NCBI RefSeq assembly: GCF_040939455.1
Contig: NC_134118.1
Location: forward strand, 78,330,680-78,394,679
Direction of reading: 5' to 3'
Origin: Microcebus murinus
Lineage: Eukaryota; Chordata; Mammalia; Primates; Cheirogaleidae
DNA length: 64,000 bases
Both the position numbers and the translations under genes were made by a program. The number at the start of each line of letters is the position of its first letter. Position 1 is the stretch's first letter. Positions 50,201 to 63,300 of this stretch are shown piece by piece. Below the pieces are notes generated by a model. It worked only from the letters and a program-made list of their open reading frames with translations. It was not told the origin of the DNA and searched no databases.

Positions 50201-52137
50201 GCACTGCGCCCTGCCTGACCGTCTGCCGTGGGTGAGTGGACACAGCCAGATCCGCACTGCGCCCTGCCTGCCCTTCTGCAGTGGGAGAGTGGACACAGCC
50301 AGATCCGCACTGCGCCCTGCCTGACAGCCTGCCGTGGGTGAGTGGACACAGCCAGATCCGCACTGCGCCCTGCCTGCCCGTCTCCCGTGGGTGAGTGGAC
50401 ACAGCCAGATCCGCACTGCGCCCTGCCTGCCCGTCTGTCGTGGGCGATAGGACACAGCCAGATCCGCACTGCACCCTGCCTGCCCGTCTGTCGTGGGCGA
50501 GTGGACCCAGCCAGATCCGCACTGCGCACTGCCTGACCGTCTGCCGTGAGTGAGTGGACACAGCCAGATCCGCACAGCGCCCTGCCTGACCGCCTGCCGT
50601 GGGTGAGTGGACACAGCCAGATCCGCACTGCGCCCTACCTGACCGTCTGCCGTGGGCGAGTGGACACAGCCAGATCCACACTGCGCCCTGCCTGCCCGTC
50701 TGCGGTGGGCGAGTCGACACAGCCAGATCCGCACTGCGCCCTGCCTGACCGTCTGCCGTTGGTGAGTGGACACAGCCAGATCCGCACTGCGCCCTTCCTG
50801 ACCGCCTGTCGTGGGCGAGTGGACACAGCCAGATCCGCACTGCGCCCTGCCTGCCCTTCTGCCGTGGGTGAGTGGACACAGCCAGATCCGCACTGCGCCC
50901 TGCCTGACCGCCTGCCGTGGGTGAGTGGACACAGCCAGATCCACACTGCGCCCTGCCTGCCCGTCTGCCGTGGACGAGCGGACACAGCCAGATCCGCACT
51001 GTGCACTGCCTGACCATCTGCCGTGGGTGAGTGGACACAGCCAGATCCGCACTGCGCCCTGCCTGACCGCCTGTCGTGGGTGAGTGGACACAGCCAGATC
51101 TGCACTGCGCCCTGCCTGCCCGTCTGCCGTGGGTGAGTGGACACAGCCAGATCCACACTGCGCCCTGCCTGCCCGTCTGCCGTGGGCGAGTGGACACAGC
51201 CAGATCCGCACTGCGCCCTGCCTGACCGTCTGCCGTGGGTGAGTGGACACAGCCATATCCGCACTGCGCCCTGCCTAACCGCCTGCCGTGGGTGAGTGGA
51301 CACAGCCAGATCCGCACTGCGCCCTGCCTGCCCGTCTCCCGTGGGTGAGTGGACACAGCCAGATCCCCACTGCACCTTGACTGCCCGTCTCCCGTGGGTG
51401 AGTGGACACAGCCAGATCCGCACTGCGCCCTGCCTGCCCGTCTCCCGTGGGTGAGTGGACACAGCCAGATCCGCACTGCGCGCTGCCTGCCCGTCTTCCG
51501 TGGGCGAGTGGATACAGCCAGATCGGCACTGCGCGCTGCCTGCTTGTCTGTCGTGGGAGAGTGGACACAGCCATATCCGCACTGCGCCCTGCCTGCCCGT
51601 CTGCCGTGGGTGAGTGGACACAGCCAGATCCACACTGCGCCCTGCCTGCCCGTCTGCCATGGGTGAGTGGACACAGCCAGATCCGCACTGCGCCCTGCCT
51701 GACCCTCTCCCGTGGGTGAGTGGACACAGCCAGATCCGCACTGCGCCCTGCCTGCCCGTCTCCCGTGGGTGAGTGGACACAGCCAGATCCGCACTGCGCC
51801 CTGCCTGCCCGTCTCCCGTGGGCGAGTGGACACAGCCAGATCCGCACTGCGCGCTGCCTACCCGTCTCCCGTGGGCGAGTGGACACAGCCAGATCCGCAC
51901 TGCGCGCTGGCTGCCCGTCTGTCGTGGGCGAGTGGACACAGCCATATCCGCACTACACCCTGCCTGACCGTCTGCCGTGGGTGAGTGGACACAGCCAGAT
52001 CCACACTGCGCCCTGCCTGCCCGTCTGCCGTGGGCGAGTGGACACAGCCAGATCCGCACTGCGCACTGCCTGACCATCTGCCGTGGGAGAGTGGACATAG
52101 CCAGATCCGCACTGCGCCCTGCCTGCCCGTCTCCCGT
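44244..52137 (+). repeat. HOR-B, copy II (7,894 bp, 149 monomers minus 3 bp)
   Basis: The counterpart of copy I, and almost identical to copy III over its first 5 kb at offset 7,894. I noticed only a handful of substitutions there, such as 45227/53121 and 46662/54556. Landmarks: ACATAGCCATATCC at 45252 and 47583, CGGCCCCCCT at 46618, and GATCCCCACT at 48978 and 51362. Relative to copies I and III it lacks one monomer near 49.44 kb. The 3-bp shortfall from a whole number of monomers comes from recurring 1-bp-short units, including those with ACTGCCCCTGCCTG. Confidence 0.94.
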
Positions 52138-55100
52138 GGGTGAGTGGACACAGCCAGATCCGCACTGCGCCCTGCCTGCCCGTCTGCCGTGGGAGAGTGG
52201 ACACAGCCAGATCCGCACTGTGCCCTGCCTAACCGCCTGCCGTGGGTGAGTGGACACAGCCGGATCCGCACTGCGCCCTGCCTGCCCGTCTCCCCTGGGC
52301 GAGTGGACACAGTCAGATCCGCACTGTGCCCTGCCTGCCCGTCTGTCGTGGGTGAGTGGACACAGCCAGATCCGCACTGCGCCCTGCCTGACCGTCTCCC
52401 GTGGGTGAGTGGACACAGCCAGATCCGCACTGCGCCCTGCCTGCCCGTCTCCCGTGGGTGAGTGGACACAGCCAGATCCGCACTGCGCCCTGCCTGCCCG
52501 TCTCCCGTGGGTGAGTGGACACAGCCAGATCCGCACTGCACCTTGCCTGCCCGTCTCACGTGGGTGAGTGGACACAGCCAAATCCGCACTGCGCCCTACC
52601 TGCCCGTCTCCCGTGGGTGAGTGGACACAGCCAGATCCGCACTGCCCCTGCCTGACCGTCCTTCGTGGTTGAGTGGACACCGCCAGATCCGCACTGCGCC
52701 CTGCCTGCCCGTCTCCCGTGGGTGAGTGGGCACAGCCAGATCCGCACTGCGCCCTTCCTGCCCGTCTCCCGTGGGTGAGTGGACACAGCCAGATTCGCAT
52801 TGCGCCCTGCCTGCCCATCTCCCGTGGGCGAGTGGACACAGCCAGATCCGCACTGCGCCCTGCCTACCCGTCTGCCGTGGGCGAGTGGACACAGCCAGAT
52901 CCGCACTGCGACCTGCCGGACCGTCTGCCGTGGGTGAGTGGACACAGCCAGATCCACAATGCGCCCTGCCTGCCCGTCTGCCGTGGGCGAGTGGACACAG
53001 CCAGATCCGCACTGCGCACTTCCTGACCGTCTGCCGTGGGTGAGTGGACACAGCCAGATCCGCACTGCGCCCTGCCTGACCGTCTGCCGTGGGCGAGTGG
53101 ACACAGCCAGATCCGCACTGCGTGCTGCCTGCCCGTCTGCCACGGGTCAGTGGACATAGCCATATCCACACAGCACCCTCCCTGCCCGTCTCCCGTGGGT
53201 GAGTGGACACAGCCAGATCCGCACTGCGCCCTGCCTGCCCGTCTCCCGTGGGCGAGTGGACACAGCCAGATCAGCACTGCGCCCTGCCTGACCGTCTCTC
53301 GTGGGCGAGTGGACACAGCCAGATCCGCACTGTGCCCTGCCTGACCGTCTGCCGTGGGTGAGTGGACACAGCCAGATCCGCACTGCGCCCTGCCTGCCCG
53401 TCTGCCGTGGGTGAGTGGACACAGCCAGATCCGCACTGCGCCCTGCGTGACCGTCTCCCGTGGGTGAGTGGACACAGCCAGATCCGCACTGCGCCTTGCC
53501 TGACCGTCTCACGTGGGTGAGTGGACACAGCCAGATCCGCACTGCGCACTTCCTGCCCGTCTCCCGTGGGTGAGTGGACACAGCGAGATCCGCACTGCAC
53601 CCTGCCTGACCGTCCTTCGTGGGTGAGTGGAAACCGCTAGATCCGCACTGCGCCCTGCCTGCCCGTCTCCCGTGGGTGAGTGGTCACAGCCAGATCCGCA
53701 CTGCGCCCTGCCTGACCGTCTGCCGTGGGTGAGTGGACACAGCCAGATCCACACTGCGCCCTGCCTGCCAGTCTGCCGTGGGCGAGTGGACACAGCCAGA
53801 TCCGCACTGCGCCCTGCCTGACCGTCTGCTGTGGGTGAGTGGACACAGCCAGATCCGCACTGCGCCCTGCCTGACCGCCTGCCGTGGGTGAGTGGACACA
53901 GCCAGATCCGCACTGCGCCCTGCCTGCCCGTCTCCCGGGGGCGAGTGGACACAGCCAGATCCGCACTGCGCCCTGCCTGACCGTCTGCCATCGGTAAGTG
54001 GACACAGCCAGATCCACACTGCGCCCTGCCTGCCCGTCTGCCGTGGGCGAGTGGACACAGCCCGATCCGCACTGAGCCCTGCCTGCCCGTCACCCGTGGG
54101 TGAGTGGACACAGCCAGATCCGCACTGCGCCCTGCCTGACCGCCTGTCGTGGGTGAGTGGACACAGCCAGATCTGCACTGCGCCCTGCCTGCCCGTCTGC
54201 CGTGGGTGAGTGGACACAGCCAGATCCACACTGCGCCCTGCCTGCCCGTCTGCCGTGGGTGAGTGGACACAGCCAGATCCGCACTGCGCCCTGCCTGACC
54301 GTCTCCCGTGGGTGAGTGGACACAGCCAGATCCGCACTGCGCCTTGCCTGCCCGTCTCACGTGGGTGAGTGGACACAGCCAGATCCGCACTGCGCCCTAA
54401 CTGCCCGTCTCCTGTGGGTGAGTGGACACAGCCAGATCCGCACTGCACCCTGCCTGACCGTCCTTCGTGGGTGAGTGGACACCGCCAGATCCGCACTGCG
54501 CCCTGCCTGCCCGGCCCCCCTGGGTGAGTGGACACAGCCAGATCCGCACTGCACCCTGCCTGCCCGTCTCACGTCAGTGAGTGGACACAGCCAGATCCGC
54601 ACTGCGCCCTGCCTGCTCGTCTGCCGTGGGCGAGTGGACACAGCCAGATCCGCACTGCGCCCTGCCTGACCGTCTGCCGTGGGTGAGTGGACAAAGCCAG
54701 ATCCGCACTGCGCCCTGCCTGCCCGTCTCCCGTGGGCGAGTGCACACAGCCAGATCCGCACTGGGCCCTGCCTGCCCGTCTCCAGTGGGCGAGTGGACAC
54801 AGCCAGATCCGCACTGCGTCCTGCCTGCCCGTCTGCCGTGGGCGAGTGGACACAGCCAGATCCGCACTGCGCCCTGCCTGCCCGTCTCCCGTGGGTGAGT
54901 GGACACAGCCAGATCCGCACTGCACCTTGCCTGCCCGTCTCACGTGGGTGAGTGGACACAGCCAAATCCGCACTGCGCCCTACCTGCCCGTCTCCCGTGG
55001 GTGAGTGGACACAGCCAGATCCGCACTGCCCCTGCCTGACCGTCCTTCGTGCTTGAGTGGACACCGCCAGATCCGCACTGCGCCCTGCCTGCCCGTCTCC

Positions 55101-58100
55101 CGTGGGTGAGTGGACACAGCCAGATTCGCATTGCGCCCTGCCTGCCCATCTCCCGTGGGCGAGTGGACACAGCCAGATCCGCACTGCGCCCTGCCTACCC
55201 GTCTGCCGTGGGCGAGTGGACACAGCCAGATCCGGTCTGCGACCTGCTGGACCGTCTGCCGTGGGTGAGTGGACACAGCCAGATCCACAATGCGCCCTGC
55301 CTGCCCGTCTGCCGTGGGCGAGTGTACACAGCCAGATCCGCACTGCGCACTGCCTGACCGTCTGCCGTGGGTGAGTGGACACAGCCAGATCCGCACTGCG
55401 CCCTGCCTGACCGTCTCCCGTGGGCGAGTGGACACAGCCAGATCCGCACTGCGCGCTGCCTGCCCGTCTGCCACGGGTCAGTGGACATAGCCATATCCAC
55501 ACAGCACCCTCCCTGCCCGTCTCCCGTGGGTGAGTGGACACAGCCAGATCCGCACTGCGCCCTGCCTGCCCGTCACCCGTGGGCGAGTGGACACAGCCAG
55601 ATCAGCACTGCGCCCTGCCTGACCGTCTGCCGTGGGTGAGTGGACACAGCCAGATCCGCACTGCGCCCTGCCTGCCCGTCTGCCGTGGGTGAGTGGACAC
55701 AGCCAGATCCGCACTGCGCCCTGCGTGACCGTCTCCCGTGGGTGAGTGGACACTGCCAGATCCGCACTGCGCCTTGCCTGACCGTCTCACGTGGGTGAGT
55801 GGACACAGCCAGATCCGCACTGCGCACTTCCTGCACGTCTCCCGTGGATGAGTGGACACAGCCAGATCCGCACTGCACCCTGCCTGACCGTCCTTCGTGG
55901 GTGAGTGGACACCGCTAGATCCGCACTGCGCCCTGCCTGCCCGTCTCCCGTGGGTGAGTAGTCACAGCCAGATCCGCACTGCGCCCTGCCTGACCGTCTG
56001 CCGTGGGTGAGTGGACACAGCCAGATCCACACTGCGCCCTGCCTGCCAGTCTGCCGTGGGCGAGTGGACACAGCCAGATCCGCACTGCGCCCTGCCTGAC
56101 CGTCTGCTGTGGGTGAGTGGACACAGCCAGATCCGCACTGCGCCCTGCCTGACCGCCTGCCGTGGGTGAGTGGACACAGCCAGATCCGCACTGCGCCCTG
56201 CCTGCCCGTCTCCCGGGGGCCAGTGGACACAGCCAGATCCGCACTGCGCCCTGCCTGCCCTTCTGCCATGGGTGAGTGGACACAGCCAGATCCGCACTGC
56301 GCCCTGCCTGACCGTCTGCCATCGGTAAGTGGACACAGCCAGATCCACACTGCGCCCTGCCTGCCCGTCTGCCGTGGGCGAGTGGACACAGCCCGATCCG
56401 CACTGAGCCCTGCCTGCCCGTCACCCGTGGGTGAGTGGACACAGCCAGATCCGCACTGCGCCCTGCCTGACCGCCTGCCGTGGGTGACTGGACACAGCCA
56501 GATCCGCACTGCGCCCTGCCTGACCGTCACCCGTGGGCGAGTGGACACAGCCAGATCCGCACTGCGCCCTGCCTGCCCGTCTGCCGTGGGCGAGTGGACA
56601 CAGCCAGATCCGCACTGCGCCCTGCCTGACCGTCTGCCGTGGGTGAGTGGACACAGCCAGATCCACACTGTGCCCTGCCTGCCCGTCTGCCGTGGGCGAG
56701 TGGACACAGCCAGATCCGCACTGCGCCCTGCCTGACAGTCTGCCGTGGGTGAGTGGACACAGCCATATCCGCACTGCGCCCTGCCTAACCGCCTGCCGTG
56801 GGTGAGTGGACACAGCCAGATCCGCACTGCGCCCTGCCTGCCCGTCTCCCGTGGGTGAGTGGACACAGCCAGATCCCCACTGCACCTTGCCTGCCCGTCT
56901 CCCGTGGGTGAGTGGACACAGCCAGATCCGCACTGCGCCCTGCCTGCCCGTCTCCCGTGGGTGAGTGGACACAGCCAGATCCGCACTGCGCGCTGCCTGC
57001 CCGTCTTCCGTGGGCGAGTGGATACAGCCAGATCGGCACTGCGCGCTGCCTGCTTGTCTGTCGTGGGCGAGTGGACACAGCCATATCCGCACTGCGCCCT
57101 GCCTGCCCGTCTGCCGTGGGTGAGTGGACACAGCCAGATCCACACTGCGCCCTGCCTGCCCGTCTGCCATGGGTGAGTGGACACAGCCAGATCCGCACTG
57201 CGCCCTGCCTGACCCTCTCCCGTGGGTGAGTGGACACAGCCAGATCCGCACTGCGCCCTGCCTGCCCGTCTCCCGTGGGTGAGTGGACACAGCCAGATCC
57301 GCACTGCGCCCTGCCTGCCCGTCTCCCGTGGGCGAGTGGACACAGCCAGATCCGCACTGCGCGCTGCCTACCCGTCTCCCGTGGGCGAGTGGACACAGCC
57401 AGATCCGCACTGCGCGCTGGCTGCCCGTCTGTCGTGGGCGAGTGGACACAGCCATATCCGCACTACACCCTGCCTGACCGTCTGCCGTGGGTGAGTGGAC
57501 ACAGCCAGATCCACACTGCGCCCTGCCTGCCCGTCTGCCGTGGGCGAGTGGACACAGCCAGATCCGCACTGCGCACTGCCTGACCATCTGCCGTGGGAGA
57601 GTGGACATAGCCAGATCCGCACTGCGCCCTGCCTGCCCGTCTCCCGTGGGTGAGTGGACACAGCCAGATCCGCACTGCGCCCTGCCTGCCCGTCTCCCGT
57701 GGGAGAGTGGACACAGCCAGATCCACACTGCGCGCTGCCTGCCCGTCTCCCGTGGGAGAGTGGACACAGCCAGATCCGCACTGCGCCATGCCTGCCCGGC
57801 TGCCGTGGGCGAGTGGACACAGCCAGATCCGCACTGCGCCCTGCCTGCCCGTCTGCCGTGGGCGAGCGGGCACAGCCAGATCCGCACTGCGCACTTCCTG
57901 ACCGTCTGCCGTGGGTGAGTGGACACAGCCAGATCCGCACTGCGCCCTGCCTGACCGCCTGTCGTAGGTGAGTGGACACAGCCAGATCTGCACTGCTCCC
58001 TGCCTGCCCGTCTCACGTGGGTGAGTGGACACAGCCAGATCCGCACTGCGCCCTGCCTGCCCGGCTGCCGTGGGCGAGTGGAAACAGCCAGATCCGCACT

Positions 58101-59445
58101 GCGCCTTGCCTGACCGTCTGTCGTGGGTGAGTGGACACAGCCAGAACCTCACTGCGCCCTGCCTGCCCCTCTGCCGTGGGCGAGTGGACACAGCCAGATC
58201 CGCACTGCGCCTTGCCTGCCCGTCTCACGTGGGTGAGTGGACACAGCCAGATCCGCACTGCGCCCTACCTGCCCGTCTCCCGTGGGTGAGTGGACACAGC
58301 CAGATCCGCACTGCCCCTGCCTGACCGTCCTTCGTGGTTGAGTGGACACCGCCAGATCCGCACTGCGCCCTGCCTGCCCGTCTCCCGTGGGTGAGTGGGC
58401 ACAGCCAGATCCGCACTGCGCCCTGCCTGCCCGTCTCCCGTCAGTGAGTGGACACAGCCAGATCCGCACTGCGCCCTGCCTGACCGTCTGCCGTGGGTGA
58501 GTGGACATAGCCAGATCCGCACTGCGCCCTGCCTGCCCTTCTGCAGTGGGAGAGTGGACACAGCCAGATCCGCACTGCGCCCTGCCTGACAGCCTGCCGT
58601 GGGTGAGTGGACACAGCCAGATCCGCACTGCGCCCTGCCTGCCCGTCTCCCGTGGGTGAGTGGACACAGCCAGATCCGCACTGCGCCCTGCCTGCCCGTC
58701 TGTCGTGGGCGAGAGGACACAGCCAGATCCGCACTGCACCCTGCCTGCCCGTCTGTCGTGGGCGAGTGGACCCAGCCATATCCGCACTGCGCACTGCCTG
58801 ACCGTCTGCCGTGAGTGAGTGGACACAGCCAGATCCGCACAGCGCCCTGCCTGACCGCCTGCCGTGGGTGAGTGGACACAGCCAGATCCGCACTGCGCCC
58901 TACCTGACCGTCTGCCGTGGGCGAGTGGACACAGCCAGATCCACACTGCGCCCTGCCTGTCCGTCTGCGGTGGGCGAGTCGACACAGCCAGATCCGCACT
59001 GCGCCCTGCCTGACCGTCTGCCGTTGGTGAGTGGACACAGCCAGATCCGCACTGCGCCCTTCCTGACCGCCTGTCGTGGGCGAGTGGACACAGCCAGATC
59101 CGCACTGCGCCCTGCCTGCCCTTCTGCCGTGGGTGAGTGGACACAGCCAGATCCGCACTGCGCCCTGCCTGACCGCCTGCCGTGGGTGAGTGGACACAGC
59201 CAGATCCACACTGCGCCCTGCCTGCCCGTCTGCCGTGGACGAGCGGACACAGCCAGATCCGCACTGTGCACTGCCTGACCATCTGCCGTGGGTGAGTGGA
59301 CACAGCCAGATCCGCACTGCGCCCTGCCTGACCGCCTGTCGTGGGTGAGTGGACACAGCCAGATCTGCACTGCGCCCTGCCTGCCCGTCTGCCGTGGGTG
59401 AGTGGACACAGCCAGATCCACACTGCGCCCTGCCTGCCCGTCTGC
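52138..59445 (+). repeat. HOR-B, copy III (rearranged 3' part)
   Basis: Follows copy II at offset 7,894 to about 57.3 kb and at 7,947 to about 57.65 kb. It then carries six monomers (about 57.65-58.0 kb) that copies I and II lack, after which the offset is 8,265 to 59445 (equivalent to 51180 in copy II). The extra block contains GAGCGGGCAC at 57864 and resembles block C near 22.5-22.8 and 31.5-31.8 kb. The last quarter of the HOR, including the second GATCCCCACT monomer, is missing. Landmarks: 53146, 55477, 54512 and 56872. Confidence 0.92.
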
Positions 59446-60383
59446 CGTGGGTGAGTGGACACAGCCAGATCCGCACTGCGCCCTGCCTGACCGTCTCCCG
59501 TGGGTGAGTGGACACAGCCAGATCCGCACTGCGCCTTGCCTGCCCGTCTCACGTGGGTGAGTGGACACAGCCAGTCAGCACTGCGCCCTACATGCCCGTC
59601 TCCCGTGGGTGAGTGGACACAGCCAGATCCGCACTGCACCCTGCCTGACCGTCCTTCGTGGGTGAGTGGACACCGCCAGATCAGCACTGCGCCCTGCCTG
59701 CCCGTCTCCCGTGGGTCAGTGGACACAGCCAGATCCGCACTGCGCCCTGCCTGCCCGTCTCCCGTCAGTGAGTGGACACAGCCAGATCCGCACTGCGCCC
59801 TGCCTGCTCGTCTGCCGTGGGCGAGTGGACACAGCGAGATCCGCACTGCGCCCTGCCTGATCGTCTGCCGTGGGTGAGTGGACACAGCCAGATCCACACT
59901 GCGCCCTGCCTGCCCCTCTGCCGTGGGCGAGTGGACACAGCCAGATCCGCACTGCGCCCTGCCTGCCCGTCTCCAGTGGGGGAGTGGACACAGCCAGATC
60001 TGCACTGCGCACTGCCTGCCCGTCTGCCGTGGGCGAGTGGACACAGCCAGATCCGCACTGCGCACTTCCTGACCGTCTGCCGTGGGTGAGTGGACACAGC
60101 CAGATCCGCACTGCGCCCTGCCTGACCGCCTGTCGTGGGTGAGTGGACACAGCCAGATCTGCACTGCGCCCTGCCTGCCCGTCTCACGTGGGTGAGTGGA
60201 CACAGCCAGATCCGCACTGCGCCCTGCCTGCCCGGCTGCCGTGGGCGAGTGGAAACAGCCAGATCCGCACTGCGCCTTGCCTGACCGTCTGCCGTGGGTG
60301 AGTGGACACAGCCAGAACCTCACTGCGCCCTGCCTGCCCCTCTGCCGTGGGCGAGTGGACACAGCCAGATCCGCACTGCGCCT
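59446..60383 (+). repeat. Junction segment between HOR-B copies III and IV
   Basis: A patchwork of monomers that is not in HOR-B order. Its start resembles 54244-54360, and the part from about 59980 repeats about 57810-58210 (offset 2,171, 41 monomers minus 2 bp). It contains a short monomer at about 59573 in which CCAGATCAGC has become CCAGTCAGC, not seen elsewhere in the window. This is best read as the scar of one or more recombination events that removed the end of copy III and the start of copy IV. Confidence 0.82.
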
Positions 60384-63300
60384 TGCCTGCCCGTCTCACG
60401 TGGGTGAGTGGACACAGCCAAATCCGCACTGCGCCCTACCTGCCCGTCTCCCGTGGGTGAGTGGACACAGCCAGATCCGCACTGCCCCTGCCTGACCGTC
60501 CTTCGTGCTTGAGTGGACACCGCCAGATCCGCACTGCGCCCTGCCTGCCCGTCTCCCGTGGGTGAGTGGACACAGCCAGATTCGCATTGCGCCCTGCCTG
60601 CCCATCTCCCGTGGGCGAGTGGACACAGCCAGATCCGCACTGCGCCCTGCCTACCCGTCTGCCGTGGGTGAGTGGACACAGCCAGATCCGGTCTGCGACC
60701 TGCTGGACCGTCTGCCGTGGGTGAGTGGACACAGCCAGATCCACAATGCGCCCTGCCTGCCCGTCTGCCGTGGGCGAGTGTACACAGCCAGATCCGCACT
60801 GCGCACTGCCTGACCGTCTGCCGTGGGTGAGTGGACACAGCCAGATCCGCACTGCGCCCTGCCTGACCGTCTCCCGTGGGCGAGTGGACACAGCCAGATC
60901 CGCACTGCGCGCTGCCTGCCCGTCTGCCACGGGTCAGTGGACATAGCCATATCCACACAGCACCCTCCCTGCCCGTCTCCCGTGGGTGAGTGGACACAGC
61001 CAGATCCGCACTGCGCCCTGCCTGCCCGTCACCCGTGGGCGAGTGGACACAGCCAGATCAGCACTGCGCCCTGCCTGACCGTCTGCCGTGGGTGAGTGGA
61101 CACAGCCAGATCCGCACTGCGCCCTGCCTGCCCGTCTGCCGTGGGTGAGTGGACACAGCCAGATCCGCACTGCGCCCTGCGTGACCGTCTCCCGTGGGTG
61201 AGTGGACACTGCCAGATCCGCACTGCGCCTTGCCTGACCGTCTCACGTGGGTGAGTGGACACAGCCAGATCCGCACTGCGCACTTCCTGCACGTCTCCCG
61301 TGGATGAGTGGACACAGCCAGATCCGCACTGCACCCTGCCTGACCGTCCTTCGTGGGTGAGTGGACACCGCTAGATCCGCACTGCGCCCTGCCTGCCCGT
61401 CTCCCGTGGGTGAGTAGTCACAGCCAGATCCGCACTGCGCCCTGCCTGACCGTCTGCCGTGGGTGAGTGGACACAGCCAGATCCACACTGCGCCCTGCCT
61501 GCCAGTCTGCCGTGGGCGAGTGGACACAGCCAGATCCGCACTGCGCCCTGCCTGACCGTCTGCTGTGGGTGAGTGGACACAGCCAGATCCGCACTGCGCC
61601 CAGCCTGACCGCCTGCCGTGGGTGAGTGGACACAGCCAGATCCGCACTGCGCCCTGCCTGCCCGTCTCCCGGGGGCCAGTGGACACAGCCAGATCCGCAC
61701 TGCGCCCTGCCTGCCCTTCTGCCATGGGTGAGTGGACACAGCCAGATCCGCACTGCGCCCTGCCTGACCGTCTGCCATCGGTAAGTGGACACAGCCAGAT
61801 CCACACTGCGCCCTGCCTGCCCGTCTGCCGTGGGCGAGTGGACACAGCCCGATCCGCACTGAGCCCTGCCTGCCCGTCACCCGTAGGTGAGTGGACACAG
61901 CCAGATCCGCACTGCGCCCTGCCTGACCGCCTGCCGTGGGTGACTGGACACAGCCAGATCCGCACTGCGCCCTGCCTGACCGTCACCCGTGGGCGAGTGG
62001 ACACAGCCAGATCCGCACTGCGCCCTGCCTGCCCGTCTGCCGTGGGCGAGTGGACACAGCCAGATCCGCACTGCGCCCTGCCTGACCGTCTGCCGTGGGT
62101 GAGTGGACACAGCCAGATCCACACTGTGCCCTGCCTGCCCGTCTGCCGTGGGCGAGTGGACACAGCCAGATCCGCACTGCGCCCTGCCTGACAGTCTGCC
62201 GTGGGTGAGTGGACACAGCCATATCCGCACTGCGCCCTGCCTAACCGCCTGCCGTGGGTGAGTGGACACAGCCAGATCCGCACTGCGCCCTGCCTGCCCG
62301 TCTCCCGTGGGTGAGTGGACACAGCCAGATCCCCACTGCACCTTGCCTGCCCGTCTCCCGTGGGTGAGTGGACACAGCCAGATCCGCACTGCGCCCTGCC
62401 TGCCCGTCTCCCGTGGGTGAGTGGACACAGCCAGATCCGCACTGCGCGCTGCCTGCCCGTCTTCCGTGGGCGAGTGGATACAGCCAGATCGGCACTGCGC
62501 GCTGCCTGCTTGTCTGTCGTGGGCGAGTGGACACAGCCATATCCGCACTGCGCCCTGCCTGCCCGTCTGCCGTGGGTGAGTGGACACAGCCAGATCCACA
62601 CTGCGCCCTGCCTGCCCGTCTGCCATGGGTGAGTGGACACAGCCAGATCCGCACTGCGCCCTGCCTGACCCTCTCCCGTGGGTGAGTGGACACAGCCAGA
62701 TCCGCACTGCGCCCTGCCTGCCCGTCTCCCGTGGGTGAGTGGACACAGCCAGATCCGCACTGCGCCCTGCCTGCCCGTCTCCCGTGGGCGAGTGGACACA
62801 GCCAGATCCGCACTGCGCGCTGCCTACCCGTCTCCCGTGGGCGAGTGGACACAGCCAGATCCGCACTGCGCGCTGGCTGCCCGTCTGTCGTGGGCGAGTG
62901 GACACAGCCATATCCGCACTACACCCTGCCTGACCGTCTGCCGTGGGTGAGTGGACACAGCCAGATCCACACTGCGCCCTGCCTGCCCGTCTGCCGTGGG
63001 CGAGTGGACACAGCCAGATCCGCACTGCGCACTGCCTGACCATCTGCCGTGGGAGAGTGGACATAGCCAGATCCGCACTGCGCCCTGCCTGCCCGTCTCC
63101 CGTGGGTGAGTGGACACAGCCAGATCCGCACTGCGCCCTGCCTGCCCGTCTCCCGTGGGAGAGTGGACACAGCCAGATCCACACTGCGCGCTGCCTGCCC
63201 GTCTCCCGTGGGAGAGTGGACACAGCCAGATCCGCACTGCGCCATGCCTGCCCGGCTGCCGTGGGCGAGTGGACACAGCCAGATCCGCACTGCGCCCTGC

